The translations under genes were made by a program, and so were the position numbers. 35,677 nucleotides of DNA from Oscillospiraceae bacterium (GTDB taxonomy: Bacteria; Bacillota; Clostridia; Oscillospirales; Oscillospiraceae): assembly GCA_029012465.1 (NCBI GenBank), contig JAQXMD010000068.1, positions 1 through 35,677 of the forward strand, read 5' to 3'. Positions 8,176-17,087 of this stretch are shown here, piece by piece (within the stretch, counting starts at the first letter, position 1; every line of letters begins with the position of its first letter). The notes below the pieces were generated by a model, which saw only the letters and a program-made list of their open reading frames with translations, did not search any database and was not told where the DNA came from.

Positions 8176-11100
8176 TTACTTCTTACGATTGCTGATTTTT
8201 GTCACGTCCACAGCCCGAAGCTGGTTGGCGCGGCCCATGACGCGGGCCTGAATGACCGCTCTGGCGGTGTCAATGGCGGTGATGACCGGGATGGAACGTT
8301 CCGTTGCGGAGCGGCGGATGGTAAAGCCGTCCTTGTTGTGCTTCCGATCCTTGGCGGGGGTATTGATGACAAGGTCAAACATGCCAATTTCAATCATATC
8401 CAGAATGGAGGGGGAGCCTTCAGCGATCCGGTTGACCTTTTGGCAGTTGACACCGTTTTCCTGTAGGAATTCGTAGGTTCCCTTGGTGGCGTACAGGTGC
8501 ATGCCCAGATCCTCCATGCTCTTGGCAATGGGCAGAATTTCGGGCTTGTCAGAATCCTTGATGGTCAGCAGAATGTTGCTGTCCTTGGAGGGAATCTCCA
8601 TGCCCACACCCTTGAAGGCCTTCAGCAGGGCCTGATTGAAGTCCGTATCAATGCCCAGAACCTCGCCGGTGGACTTCATCTCGGGGCCAAGAGCGGTGTC
8701 CACGTTGGTGAGCTTGCTGAAGGAGAACACCGGCATCTTTACCGCGTAATAGGGAGCCTCCGGATAGAGTCCGGTGCCGTAGCCCAGATCCTTCAGCTTT
8801 TCACCGAGCATGACCCGGGTGGCCAGATCAATGATGGGCACACCAGTGACCTTGGTGATGTAGGGAATGGTTCTGGAAGACCGGGGGTTGACCTCGATCA
8901 CATATACCTTGTCATTATAAATCACAAACTGAATGTTTACAAGTCCGACCACATGCAAAGCGGTTGCCAATCTGCGGCTGTAATCTGCGATAATCTCCTG
9001 ATGGCGCTTCTCAATCTTGATGGGCGGATAAACGGAGATGGAGTCGCCGGAGTGGATGCCGGCCCGCTCGATGTGCTCCATAATACCGGGAATCAGAATG
9101 TCCTCGCCGTCACAGACTGCGTCTACCTCCAGCTCCCGGCCCATCAGGTACTTGTCCACCAGAATGGGGTGCTCCTGAGAGTACATGTTGATGATGGCCA
9201 TATAGTCATCCATGTCCTTGTCGTTGTAGGCGATCTGCATGCCCTGACCGCCCAGCACATAGGAGGGACGTACCAGAACGGGATAGCCAATGCGGTTTGC
9301 AATTTCCTTGCCCTCTTCGGCGGTGAAGCAGGTGCCGGCCTCGGCCTTTTCGATGTGGGTCATTTTCAAAATCTCATCGAACTTTTCCCGATCCTCGGAG
9401 GCATCAACGCCTTCGGCGTCGGTGCCCAGAATGTGAACGCCCATATTGGTCAGATCCTGGGTCAGCTTAATGGCAGTTTGTCCGCCGAACTGCACCACGG
9501 CACCCCAGGGCTTTTCCAGCTCCACGATGTTCTGAACATCCTCCGGGGTCAGAGGCTCAAAATACAGCTTGTCGGCCACGTCAAAGTCTGTAGAAACCGT
9601 CTCCGGGTTGTTGTTGACGATGATGGTATAGCAGCCTAGCCGCTTCAGACTCCACACGGAGTGAACGGAGCAGAAATCAAACTCAATGCCCTGACCAATG
9701 CGGATGGGGCCGGAGCCGAGCACCAGAACCTTCTTCGGAACATCGGTGCCCTCAGCCTCATTCTCCTCATCGTAGGTGGAATAGTAATAGGGTGTGGCCG
9801 CGTCAAATTCCGCAGCGCAGGTATCTACCATCTTAAACACGGCGTGAATGTTCATCTCGTTCCGCAGAGCCTTGATGGCAAAGTGATCCTTGCCGCAGAG
9901 GGAACCGATGAATGCATCGGTAAAGCCGTTCTTCTTTGCTTCCAGCAGCAGCTCCCGGGTCAGAGGCTCCGAAGCGATGCGCTTTTCCAGCTTGACAATG
10001 TCCAGGAACCGGTCCAGGAACCAGATGTCCACCTGAGTGACGGCGTTGATTTCCTCGGGGGTAATGCCCCGGCGAAGGGCTTCCACCATCACGAACAGCC
10101 GCTGGTCATCCACCAGCTCCAGACGATGCCGGATCTCCTCGTCGGGCAGCTCCTTGAGGCTGTCCAGCTGGAGGGAGTTCATATGCTGCTCCAGAGAGCG
10201 GACAGCCTTCATGATGGCACCCTCGAAGCAGTTGTCGATGGCCATGACCTCGCCGGTGGCCTTCATCTGGGTGCCAAGGGCCCGGCTGGCACTGACAAAT
10301 TTGTCAAAGGGCCATTTGGGCATCTTGACCACGCAGTAGTCCAGAGCAGGCTCAAAGCAGGCGCAGGTCTTGCCGGTGATGCTGTTCTTGATCTCATCCA
10401 GCGTAAAGCCCAGGGCGATTTTTGCGGCAACCTTAGCAATGGGATAGCCGGTGGCCTTGGAGGCCAGGGCAGAGGAGCGGGATACACGGGGATTGACCTC
10501 AATGACCGCGTACTCAAAGCTGTCGGGCTTCAGGGCAAACTGGACGTTACAGCCACCCTCGATTTCCAGCGCGGTGATAATGTCCAGAGCAGCGGTACGG
10601 AGCATTTGGTATTCCTTGTCTGCCAGCGTCTGGGAGGGAGCAACCACGACGGAGTCACCGGTGTGAACGCCAACGGGGTCAATGTTCTCCATGTTGCAAA
10701 CGGTGATGACATTTCCGGCGCTGTCCCGGATGACCTCGTATTCGATTTCCTTCCAGCCGGAGATGCATTTTTCAATGAGTACCTGACCCACACGGGACAG
10801 GCGGATGCCGTTGGAGGCGATTTCCTGCAAATCCTTCATGGTGTAGGCAATACCGCCGCCTGTGCCCCCAAGGGTGTAAGCAGGACGGACAATCACCGGC
10901 AGGCCGATCTCCTTGGTGAAGGTCAGGGCATCCTCGACGGATTCTACCACTTTGGAGGTGATGCAGGGCTGACCGATGGACTCCATGGTGTCCTTAAAGC
11001 CCTGACGGTCCTCGGCCTTGCGGATGGATTCGGCGCTGGTGCCCAGCAGCCGGACGCCATACTTCTCCAGAGTGCCGTTTTCTGCAAGCGCCATGGCAAG

Positions 11101-11391
11101 ATTCAGGCCTGTCTGACCGCCCAGAGTGGGGAGGATGGAGTCAGGCCGTTCCATTTCAATGATCTGGGTCACAGAGGGGATGTTCAGCGGCTCGATATAC
11201 ACATGATCGGCAATGTCCTTGTCGGTCATGATGGTTGCGGGGTTGGAGTTTACCAGAACCACCTCAACGCCCTCCTCCCGGAGGCTGCGGCAGGCCTGGG
11301 TACCTGCGTAGTCAAATTCGGCGGCCTGTCCAATGATGATGGGACCGGAGCCCAGGACAAGGACCTTCTTGATGCTTTCGTTTTTAGGCAT
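8176..11391 (-). CDS. carB: Carbamoyl-phosphate synthase large chain
   Basis: The 1071-residue protein has the full CarB length. It has two homologous ATP-grasp halves, each opening with KVLVLGSGPI.IGQ. The first makes carboxyphosphate (PRVSRSSALASKATG). The second phosphorylates carbamate (PRSSRTIPYITKVTGVP). A C-terminal MGS-like allosteric domain follows (HLYATKGTYEFLQENGV, about 945-1060). It makes carbamoyl phosphate from bicarbonate, ATP and ammonia tunnelled from CarA, feeding pyrimidine and arginine synthesis. The ATG at 11391 overlaps the carA stop by eight bases (ATGCCTAA), the usual coupling of an obligate heterodimer. Longer in-frame readings upstream fall inside carA and are rejected. 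Confidence 0.98.
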   Translation of the reverse strand: MPKNESIKKVLVLGSGPIIIGQAAEFDYAGTQACRSLREEGVEVVLVNSNPATIMTDKDIADHVYIEPLNIPSVTQIIEMERPDSILPTLGGQTGLNLAMALAENGTLEKYGVRLLGTSAESIRKAEDRQGFKDTMESIGQPCITSKVVESVEDALTFTKEIGLPVIVRPAYTLGGTGGGIAYTMKDLQEIASNGIRLSRVGQVLIEKCISGWKEIEYEVIRDSAGNVITVCNMENIDPVGVHTGDSVVVAPSQTLADKEYQMLRTAALDIITALEIEGGCNVQFALKPDSFEYAVIEVNPRVSRSSALASKATGYPIAKVAAKIALGFTLDEIKNSITGKTCACFEPALDYCVVKMPKWPFDKFVSASRALGTQMKATGEVMAIDNCFEGAIMKAVRSLEQHMNSLQLDSLKELPDEEIRHRLELVDDQRLFVMVEALRRGITPEEINAVTQVDIWFLDRFLDIVKLEKRIASEPLTRELLLEAKKNGFTDAFIGSLCGKDHFAIKALRNEMNIHAVFKMVDTCAAEFDAATPYYYSTYDEENEAEGTDVPKKVLVLGSGPIRIGQGIEFDFCSVHSVWSLKRLGCYTIIVNNNPETVSTDFDVADKLYFEPLTPEDVQNIVELEKPWGAVVQFGGQTAIKLTQDLTNMGVHILGTDAEGVDASEDREKFDEILKMTHIEKAEAGTCFTAEEGKEIANRIGYPVLVRPSYVLGGQGMQIAYNDKDMDDYMAIINMYSQEHPILVDKYLMGRELEVDAVCDGEDILIPGIMEHIERAGIHSGDSISVYPPIKIEKRHQEIIADYSRRLATALHVVGLVNIQFVIYNDKVYVIEVNPRSSRTIPYITKVTGVPIIDLATRVMLGEKLKDLGYGTGLYPEAPYYAVKMPVFSFSKLTNVDTALGPEMKSTGEVLGIDTDFNQALLKAFKGVGMEIPSKDSNILLTIKDSDKPEILPIAKSMEDLGMHLYATKGTYEFLQENGVNCQKVNRIAEGSPSILDMIEIGMFDLVINTPAKDRKHNKDGFTIRRSATERSIPVITAIDTARAVIQARVMGRANQLRAVDVTKISNRKK

Positions 11392-12463
11392 GTTTGGCCG
11401 CCTCCATTCTCTCAATGAATCTGTCGAAGAGATAGCCTGTATCCTGGGGGCCGGGAGCTGCCTCAGGATGGAACTGTACAGTGTGAATCCGTCCTCCGGC
11501 ATATTTCAGCCCTTCCACAGTGCCGTCGTTGACATTGATGTGACTGATGGTTGCGATATTGGGGTCCACGCTTTCTGCCATGACCACATAGCCGTGGTTC
11601 TGGGAGGTGATATATACCCGGCCTTCATCCACATCCCGGACAGGATGGTTTGCGCCCCGGTGGCCGTATTTCAGCTTTTCGGTGGTGGCGCCGGTGGCAA
11701 GGGCCATGAGCTGGTGCCCAAGGCAGACCGCAAACACCACCATATCGGAATTGTATATCTTTTTCAGCTCCTCAATGATTTCCACATTGTCAGCGGGATC
11801 TCCGGGGCCGTTGGACAGCATTACGCCGTCAAAGCCTCCCTCCAGAATGACTTCTGCGGGGGTATGGGCGGGGAACACGGTAACGGAGCAGCCGCGGTTC
11901 TGGAGGGAGCGGATCATGTTCTCCTTAACGCCGAGGTCCAGCAGTGCCACCTTGCAGCCATCGCCGGGGTAGACCTGAATCTGAGACCGGGAGGTCCGTT
12001 CTACAGTGCCCTGCACCCGGTAGGCCCGGATCAAGCGGAGCTTTTCCTCCAGATTCGGATGTTCTTCCACGGTGATCATACCGTTCATGGTGCCGTGGTC
12101 CCGAAGCATTCTGGTAATGGCCCGGGTGTCCACATCGCAGATGCCGGTAATTCCGTTGAATTTCAAATAATCGTCCAGCGTACCCTCGTTTCGGAAATTG
12201 CTTCCGCGGGGACTGATACGCCGGACGATTAAAGCAGAAGCCCAGGGATTTCTGGACTCCTCATCATATTGATTTACGCCATAGTTGCCAATCAGGGGAT
12301 AGGTCATCACAACACCCTGACCTGCATAGGAGGGATCGGTCAAAATTTCCTGATAACCTACCATGGAGGTGTTAAAAACCATCTCACAGATGCAATCTGC
12401 GGTGGAGCCAATACTTTGACCCTGAAATACAGTACCGTTTTCCAGGATTAAGGTTGCTTTCAT
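11384..12463 (-). CDS. carA: Carbamoyl-phosphate synthase small chain (glutaminase)
   Basis: The 359-residue protein has the CarA N-terminal domain (ENGTVFQG, STSMVGYQEILTDPSY-like region with NTSMVGYQE at 31-39). A class I glutamine amidotransferase follows, with Cys247 in FAVCLGHQ, and His332 and Glu334 in FHPEA. It hydrolyses glutamine and passes ammonia to CarB. The start ATG at 12463 has AAAGG about 13 bases upstream, a rather long spacing. It is the first gene of carA-carB-guaA. Its leader (12464-12560) contains an AT-rich promoter-like stretch without clean -35/-10 boxes and a small inverted repeat, so regulation may act there. No PyrR-binding loop could be recognised. Confidence 0.97.
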   Translation of the reverse strand: MKATLILENGTVFQGQSIGSTADCICEMVFNTSMVGYQEILTDPSYAGQGVVMTYPLIGNYGVNQYDEESRNPWASALIVRRISPRGSNFRNEGTLDDYLKFNGITGICDVDTRAITRMLRDHGTMNGMITVEEHPNLEEKLRLIRAYRVQGTVERTSRSQIQVYPGDGCKVALLDLGVKENMIRSLQNRGCSVTVFPAHTPAEVILEGGFDGVMLSNGPGDPADNVEIIEELKKIYNSDMVVFAVCLGHQLMALATGATTEKLKYGHRGANHPVRDVDEGRVYITSQNHGYVVMAESVDPNIATISHINVNDGTVEGLKYAGGRIHTVQFHPEAAPGPQDTGYLFDRFIERMEAAKHA

Positions 12464-12494
12464 CCGGTCACACTACCTTTCACATGGTTTCCTT

Positions 12495-12520
12495 TGCAGG
12501 GCACCTCGTTGCACCCTGCA
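12495..12520 (-). promoter_or_regulatory. Inverted repeat in the carA leader
   Basis: TGCAGGG and CCCTGCA arms with a 12-base middle lie about 32 bases before the carA start. It could be an RNA hairpin or operator. No known pyrimidine or purine motif is recognised. Confidence 0.3.
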
Positions 12521-12618
12521 CATTTTCTATAATAATATAATAGATTGTCGCAAAAAACGCAATATGTAGATTGCACGAAATCACGAATACTGGAAACAAA
12601 TAAATTTGACATGCGAAA

Positions 12619-12644
12619 GGGGAACCGGTTTTCTCCGGTTCCCC
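12619..12644 (-). terminator. Terminator of the tagA-to-U32 operon
   Basis: GGGGAACCGG and CCGGTTCCCC form a 10-bp stem with a 6-base loop, followed on the minus strand by TTTCGC. It lies six bases after the U32 stop. Confidence 0.75.
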
Positions 12645-12650
12645 ATGAGA

Positions 12651-13880
12651 TTATTTCGCGGTTTTTTCATCCACCTGACGGCGGAGAATGGCGTATTCGG
12701 GAGCCGCCACAGGCAGCTTCATGCGGATTTCCATCTCCGGATGGGGACAGTAGGTAACGACCTCGTTATCGGCGTTGCGCATTTCCCCTACGGTGAATTC
12801 TATGGGCTTTTGCCCGGGAATCAGCAGCTCCAGTGTGTCGCCGGTCCAGATGCGGCCTCTCTGGGTGAGAATGGCGTTGCCGCTTTCGTCGCAGGATACC
12901 ACATAGGCAGCCACATCCCAGTCCCGAATGTACCGGGCGTCCTCATAGAATTGACCGGCCTCGGGACGGCCAAAGTAAAACCCCTGATAGTAATGTCTGT
13001 GGGAGATTTTGTCCACCTCGTTCCGCCAGATGGGGTCCAAAGGCTGACCTGCCATGGCGGCATCAATGCCGTGCCGGTAGGCGTTTGTGACACATGCGGC
13101 ATAGTAGGAGGATTTTGCTCTGCCTTCAATTTTGAAGGAGTTGATTCCCGCTTCGATCAGCTCCGGGATGTGGTCGATCATGCACAGATCCCGGGAGTTC
13201 ATGATGTAGGTGCCCTCGTCCTCCTCCACCACGGGGAAGTACTCTCCGGGGCGGCGTTCCTCCACCAGGGCGTATTTCCAGCGGCAGGGCTGGGCACAGG
13301 CGCCGTGGTTGGCATCCCGGCCTGCCAGATAGTTGCTCAGCAGACAGCGGCCGGAGAAGCTGACGCACATGGCCCCGTGGACAAAGGCCTCCAGCTCCAG
13401 CTCCCTGGGAATGTTGTCCCGGATATCCCGGATCTCGTCAAAGGTCAGCTCCCGGGCCAGAACTACCCGGGAAGCCCCCAGCTCATACCAGGCTCTGGCG
13501 GTGTCCGCAGACACAACGCCCATCTGAGTGCTGATATGCCGTTCTACCTTGGGGGCATATTTTTCGGCGGCCTTGAATACGCCCAGATCACCCAGAATAA
13601 AGGCGTCCACCCCGGCATCCTGACAAAGCTCCAGGAAGGGAGGCATCTGCCGGATCTCCGTGGTACGGGCCAGAATGTTGGCCGTCACATAGACCTTTGT
13701 GCCATGGCTGTGGCAGAATTTCACGGCCTGACGAAGCTCGTCATCATTGAAGTTGCCGCACTTGGCCCGCATGCCGTAGGCTTTTCCTGCAAGATAAACG
13801 GCGTCAGCTCCGAAGCGAACCGCCATTTGCAGACGCTCGGGGTCTCCGGCGGGGGAGAGCAGCTCCGGTTTATTGAACAT
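12651..13880 (-). CDS. Peptidase U32 family protein, TrhP-like tRNA hydroxylation candidate
   Basis: The 409-residue protein starts with the family hallmark ELLSPAGDPERLQMAVRFGADAVY and contains the U32 signature (EAFVHGAMCVSFSGRCLLS near 160-180) followed by GACAQPCRW, whose cysteines may hold an Fe-S cluster. Many U32 proteins once called collagenases are now known to act in RNA hydroxylation (RlhA, TrhO/TrhP systems). In Bacillus subtilis the TrhP genes lie downstream of mltG (yrrL), as here, which favours tRNA 5-hydroxyuridine formation over peptidase activity; this is inference from context. The ATG at 13880 has GGAGG five to eight bases upstream and overlaps the mltG stop by 11 bases, so translation is probably coupled. 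It is the last gene of its operon. Confidence 0.85.
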   Translation of the reverse strand: MFNKPELLSPAGDPERLQMAVRFGADAVYLAGKAYGMRAKCGNFNDDELRQAVKFCHSHGTKVYVTANILARTTEIRQMPPFLELCQDAGVDAFILGDLGVFKAAEKYAPKVERHISTQMGVVSADTARAWYELGASRVVLARELTFDEIRDIRDNIPRELELEAFVHGAMCVSFSGRCLLSNYLAGRDANHGACAQPCRWKYALVEERRPGEYFPVVEEDEGTYIMNSRDLCMIDHIPELIEAGINSFKIEGRAKSSYYAACVTNAYRHGIDAAMAGQPLDPIWRNEVDKISHRHYYQGFYFGRPEAGQFYEDARYIRDWDVAAYVVSCDESGNAILTQRGRIWTGDTLELLIPGQKPIEFTVGEMRNADNEVVTYCPHPEMEIRMKLPVAAPEYAILRRQVDEKTAK

Positions 13881-15336
13881 TCGGTACCTCCTGCGGCTCC
13901 TCGCCGTCTTCCGGGTGGGCTTCGTCGTGATCCTCTCCGTCCCCGGAGACAGCTTCCCCGTCGGTTTCACCGGAAGCGGCCACGGCGGATTCATCGGGCT
14001 TCTCCGGCAGAGGGTCCACATCAGTGGTGACGCCGTTCAGGAAGTCCTGCTGTTCCATATAGGTGAAGAAGAAGTTATGGGTGCCATGGGCATTGAGCGC
14101 ATAGAAGAAATAATCGGTGTTTTCGGGATAAAGGGCCGCCATGATACTGGAAAGACCGGGACTTGCGATGGGTCCGGGAGGCAGTCCCTTGTACTTATAG
14201 GTGTTGTAGGGGTTGTCCACACCCAGATCATTTGCGGTCAACTCTGTCTTGTGTTCGCCCAGGGCGTATTCCACCGTTGCGTCGATCTGCAAAAGCTCAT
14301 GGACACGGGTGGTCAGACGGTTATAGATGACGGAGGAAATAAAGGGACGTTCCTGATCGCTGCCGGCCTCCTTCTCGATGAGGGAAGCGATGGTCAGCAC
14401 CTTATAGGTGTCCAGCATGGCGCTGTCGATTTCCTCCTGGGTGAAGCTGCCCTCCTCCTCCATCCGCTGCCGGATGTCCGCGTTCCGCTGGTCAATGGCC
14501 TCCAGCATGGAATCGGTAAACTTCGACTCAAAGTTCTGAAGGAACTTGTTGATGACACGAACAGGATCATCGCTGGCGTAGAATTCATAGGTATCAGGGA
14601 ATAGATAGCCCTCCAGGCGGTTTGCTTCACCGTAGGGAAGGGACGCAAGATAATCGTATTCAAATTCGTAATTGGCGGCGGCGTCTTCCAGCGCTTCCAG
14701 AGAACAGACGCCGTTATTTGCCAGCATGTCAAAGATCTGCATACTGGTGTAGCCCTCGGGGAAGGTCAGCGTGACGGTCTTTCTGGTTTCGCTGGAGGCG
14801 GCCAGACCGTTTACCAGAGCGTGGTAATCAAAAAGCTGGTTCAGCTCAAAGGTTCCGGCGCTGAATTTTTCTTCCGCATGGCTGAAGCGGCCATAGAGAA
14901 TGAACAGGGGCTTGTAGCGAACCAGACCATGATCCGCCAGATTCTGAGCCACATCCTCCAGGGTGTCGCCCTCCTCGATGGTGATTGTCACCACATTGTC
15001 GGGCTTGGTAAGCGCCAGCACATCGTCTGCGGCAAACCACATGCATACCGCAATGACCAGAGAGACGATCAGAACAGAAGCCATATAGGCGATGGTACGC
15101 CCCAGAGAACGGGGACGCTCCTCATCCTCGTCGTATTCGTCGTCGTACTCGTCATCGTACTCATCGTACTCGTCGTACTCGCCCTCGTCATAGGAATCAT
15201 AGCCCTCGTCGTAGCCGTAATCATCCTCGTATTCATCGTATGCATCCGCACCGTCTAAGGGGGCATTTTCGTATTCCAGCTCATTGGCTTCGTTCAGGGG
15301 CTCGTCAGCACCCTTGTTCTTTTTACTGCCAAACAC
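13870..15336 (-). CDS. mltG: Endolytic murein transglycosylase MltG (YceG-like)
   Basis: The 488-residue protein has a cytosolic acidic region (residues 11-73, rich in Asp, Glu and Tyr), one membrane helix at about 81-102, a LysM-like region (TITIEEGDTLEDVA) and the YceG catalytic domain. Catalytic Glu321 lies in SLIEKEAG, followed by ERPFISSVIYNRL, LQIDATVEYALG and GLPPGPIASPG. It cleaves nascent glycan strands at the membrane and so limits peptidoglycan chain length. The start is GTG at 15336, with GGAGG upstream. The C-terminal tail after about 435 is again acidic, ending PNVQ. The DEYD-type N-terminal tract is unusual in length and composition. The gene lies 17 bases after the cyclo-ligase gene and overlaps the U32 gene. 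Confidence 0.92.
   Translation of the reverse strand: MFGSKKNKGADEPLNEANELEYENAPLDGADAYDEYEDDYGYDEGYDSYDEGEYDEYDEYDDEYDDEYDEDEERPRSLGRTIAYMASVLIVSLVIAVCMWFAADDVLALTKPDNVVTITIEEGDTLEDVAQNLADHGLVRYKPLFILYGRFSHAEEKFSAGTFELNQLFDYHALVNGLAASSETRKTVTLTFPEGYTSMQIFDMLANNGVCSLEALEDAAANYEFEYDYLASLPYGEANRLEGYLFPDTYEFYASDDPVRVINKFLQNFESKFTDSMLEAIDQRNADIRQRMEEEGSFTQEEIDSAMLDTYKVLTIASLIEKEAGSDQERPFISSVIYNRLTTRVHELLQIDATVEYALGEHKTELTANDLGVDNPYNTYKYKGLPPGPIASPGLSSIMAALYPENTDYFFYALNAHGTHNFFFTYMEQQDFLNGVTTDVDPLPEKPDESAVAASGETDGEAVSGDGEDHDEAHPEDGEEPQEVPNVQ
15118..15243 (-). repeat. Low-complexity Asp/Glu/Tyr codon tract in mltG
   Basis: Irregular repeats of GAC/GAT/GAG/TAC codons encode residues 32-73 of MltG (DEYDDEYDDEYDEDEE and similar). 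The reading frame stays open, but such tracts are prone to replication slippage and length variation. Confidence 0.75.
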
Positions 15337-15353
15337 AGGCTGTCCTCCGTTTC

Positions 15354-15884
15354 TCAGTAGTATATTTTCTGTTCCGTGACCACGGCATCCATTCTGCGGT
15401 CATGGAGCTCCATGGGAATCTCGGGAAGCATAGCATTGCAAATGCCCATAACCTTCCCGTGAAACTCTGTGAAAAATCTGTCATAATAGCCCATTCCGTG
15501 ACCAAGCCGTCCCCCATGCAGGTCAAAGGCCATTCCCGGCGCCAGAATCAGGTCAATTTCACCCGGAGGGACCATCCGGGCGGTTTCCGGCGGAGCGGGA
15601 ATGCCATAGGCTCCCAGCTCCAGTTGGGTCAGATTCTCGATGACCCGGGCGGTCATGACACCGCCTGCCTCGCATCGGGGAAGAAGCAGCGTTTTTCCCT
15701 GATGGAGCAGCGCTTCCAGCAATTCTGTAAGATCAGGCTCCGGGGGAATGGCGGAATAGGCCAGAATGGTGTTTGCCTCCAGTACCCAGGGGTGGTTTTG
15801 CAGCAGCTTACAGATCGCACTGCCGGAAACCTGCCGGGGCTCTCTGCGAAGCTGGGCCCGCAGAAGGGCCTTAGCGTCTTTCAT
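15354..15884 (-). CDS. 5-formyltetrahydrofolate cyclo-ligase
   Basis: The 176-residue protein has the family features: a basic N-terminus (MKDAKALLRAQLRR), YSAIPPEPDL, the VPPGEIDLILAPGMAFD segment and the conserved nucleotide-binding GHGMGYYDRFF near 130-140. It converts 5-formyl-THF to 5,10-methenyl-THF with ATP, recycling stored folate for one-carbon metabolism. The length is close to the family norm of 180-200. The ATG at 15884 overlaps the end of the DJ-1/PfpI gene by 14 bases, with no clear ribosome binding site, so coupled translation is likely. Its neighbours tmk and mltG are not folate genes, although thymidylate synthesis also draws on folate. Confidence 0.92.
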   Translation of the reverse strand: MKDAKALLRAQLRREPRQVSGSAICKLLQNHPWVLEANTILAYSAIPPEPDLTELLEALLHQGKTLLLPRCEAGGVMTARVIENLTQLELGAYGIPAPPETARMVPPGEIDLILAPGMAFDLHGGRLGHGMGYYDRFFTEFHGKVMGICNAMLPEIPMELHDRRMDAVVTEQKIYY

Positions 15885-16419
15885 ACACCATGTACTGGGC
15901 CACCGTATCGGGGGTAAACTCGCCCTTGAACATACCGGCAACGGTCAGGCCGAATTCGATGGCGGCGCCGGGGGCTCTGCCGGTGATGATGTTGCCGTCC
16001 ACAACGGCTTCCTTTTCCGGGTGGACAATGGCCTTGCCCATGCCTTCTTCACAGCCGGGATAGCAGACAGCGTTCTTCCCGTCCAGCCAGCCACGCTTGC
16101 CCAGAATGGTGGGTCCGGCACAGATGGCGGCCACATAGCGGCCGTTGTCCAGCGCGTATTTGACAGCGGCCATAGCGGTGTCGCTGTTTTCGATGGACTC
16201 TACACCGCCCAGTCCCCCGGGCAGAACGATCATGTCCATATCCGCAAGGCTCAGCTCCTCCACGGTGATGTCCGCCTGAAGGGAGATGCCGTGGGCACCC
16301 TCTACCACCCTGCCGCCGATGCCCGCATACTGTACGGGAATCTGGGAACGTCTTAAAATATCGCCGGGAGCAATGGCCTCGATCTCTTCAAAGCCCTTGC
16401 CGAGAATGATGTATACCAT
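15871..16419 (-). CDS. DJ-1/PfpI family protein
   Basis: The 182-residue protein has the DJ-1 fold landmarks: GFEEIEAIAP at 9-18 with the conserved glutamate, MIVLPGGLGG at 63-72 and the nucleophile-elbow cysteine Cys100 in AAICAGP. This is the DJ-1/YajL/ThiJ branch. Members are linked to stress protection, chaperone or glyoxalase/deglycase activity, some of which is disputed, so the reaction is left open. Cytosolic, with no signal peptide. The ATG at 16419 has AAAGGAG ten bases upstream and lies one base after the tmk stop. Its place in a housekeeping operon suggests constitutive expression. Confidence 0.9.
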   Translation of the reverse strand: MVYIILGKGFEEIEAIAPGDILRRSQIPVQYAGIGGRVVEGAHGISLQADITVEELSLADMDMIVLPGGLGGVESIENSDTAMAAVKYALDNGRYVAAICAGPTILGKRGWLDGKNAVCYPGCEEGMGKAIVHPEKEAVVDGNIITGRAPGAAIEFGLTVAGMFKGEFTPDTVAQYMVYERR

Positions 16420-16420
16420 A

Positions 16421-17083
16421 TTATAATATCTCCTTTACTGCGGAATAGACCTCTTTATGAATGTCCTCAATGGAGCGCATGACGCCGTTTTCCACGCAGG
16501 GAATCCGCCTCCAGCCAAACCGGTCAGCGGCAGTACCCGCAGCCAAACGGCAGGCTCGAAGGTACTCGGTATTGGTTTCGTGGATATCGCCGGAGGTGTT
16601 GGTGTCTGCCTGCCGGTGAAGCATATTTTTCTCCGTCTGGTCAACGGGAACATCCAGATAGATCACAAGATCCGGCTCGGGCAGCCCCAGAAGACGGTAT
16701 TCAAAATCGAACAGCCACCGGAAATAGGCCTCCTGCTCCGCAGGGGGGAGCTTGCTGCCCTGATGGACAGCGTTGGAGGTGGTATAGCGGTCGGCCAGAA
16801 CCAGGCCACCATCCTCATAGAATTTGCCCCAGTCCTGCTTATAGGAGGCATAGCGGTCCACGGAAAAGAAGGTGGAGGCCGCATAGGCATTCACATCCGT
16901 GGGCTGGGAGCCAAACTCCCCACCGAGATACATCTGAATCAATGCGGAGGAACGCTCGGAATAGCGGGGGAATTCAATTTTTCTGGGGGAAAGCCCCTCT
17001 TTCGAGAGGGCTTCAAACAGGGCCTGACACTGGGTGGCCTTTCCGGAGCCGTCAGTGCCCTCCAATACAATCAGTTTTCCCAT
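16421..17083 (-). CDS. tmk: dTMP kinase
   Basis: The 220-residue protein has the P-loop GTDGSGKAT at 9-17, IEFPRY for nucleotide positioning, the ADRYTTSN motif near 97-104 that binds dTMP, and a lid region rich in basic residues near 150-165. It phosphorylates dTMP to dTDP for DNA synthesis. ATG at 17083 follows AAAGGA and lies four bases after the stop of the glycosyltransferase gene. The next gene starts one base after its stop. The glycine-serine P-loop followed by alanine-threonine (GKAT) is slightly different from the common GKTT/GKST. Confidence 0.95.
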   Translation of the reverse strand: MGKLIVLEGTDGSGKATQCQALFEALSKEGLSPRKIEFPRYSERSSALIQMYLGGEFGSQPTDVNAYAASTFFSVDRYASYKQDWGKFYEDGGLVLADRYTTSNAVHQGSKLPPAEQEAYFRWLFDFEYRLLGLPEPDLVIYLDVPVDQTEKNMLHRQADTNTSGDIHETNTEYLRACRLAAGTAADRFGWRRIPCVENGVMRSIEDIHKEVYSAVKEIL

Positions 17084-17087
17084 GGAT

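Noticed and set aside
8497..11418. Long plus-strand open frames opposite carB
   Set aside because: Their translations are rich in Gly/His/Leu without any domain, as expected from the complement of a GC-rich coding gene. carB explains the region fully.
12464..12560. PyrR-binding attenuator or purine riboswitch upstream of carA
   Set aside because: No conserved PyrR loop or purine-aptamer core could be recognised; only a short inverted repeat is visible.
15118..15243. Possible CRISPR or tandem repeat array
   Set aside because: The repeats are short, irregular codon repeats within the mltG reading frame, with no spacers.
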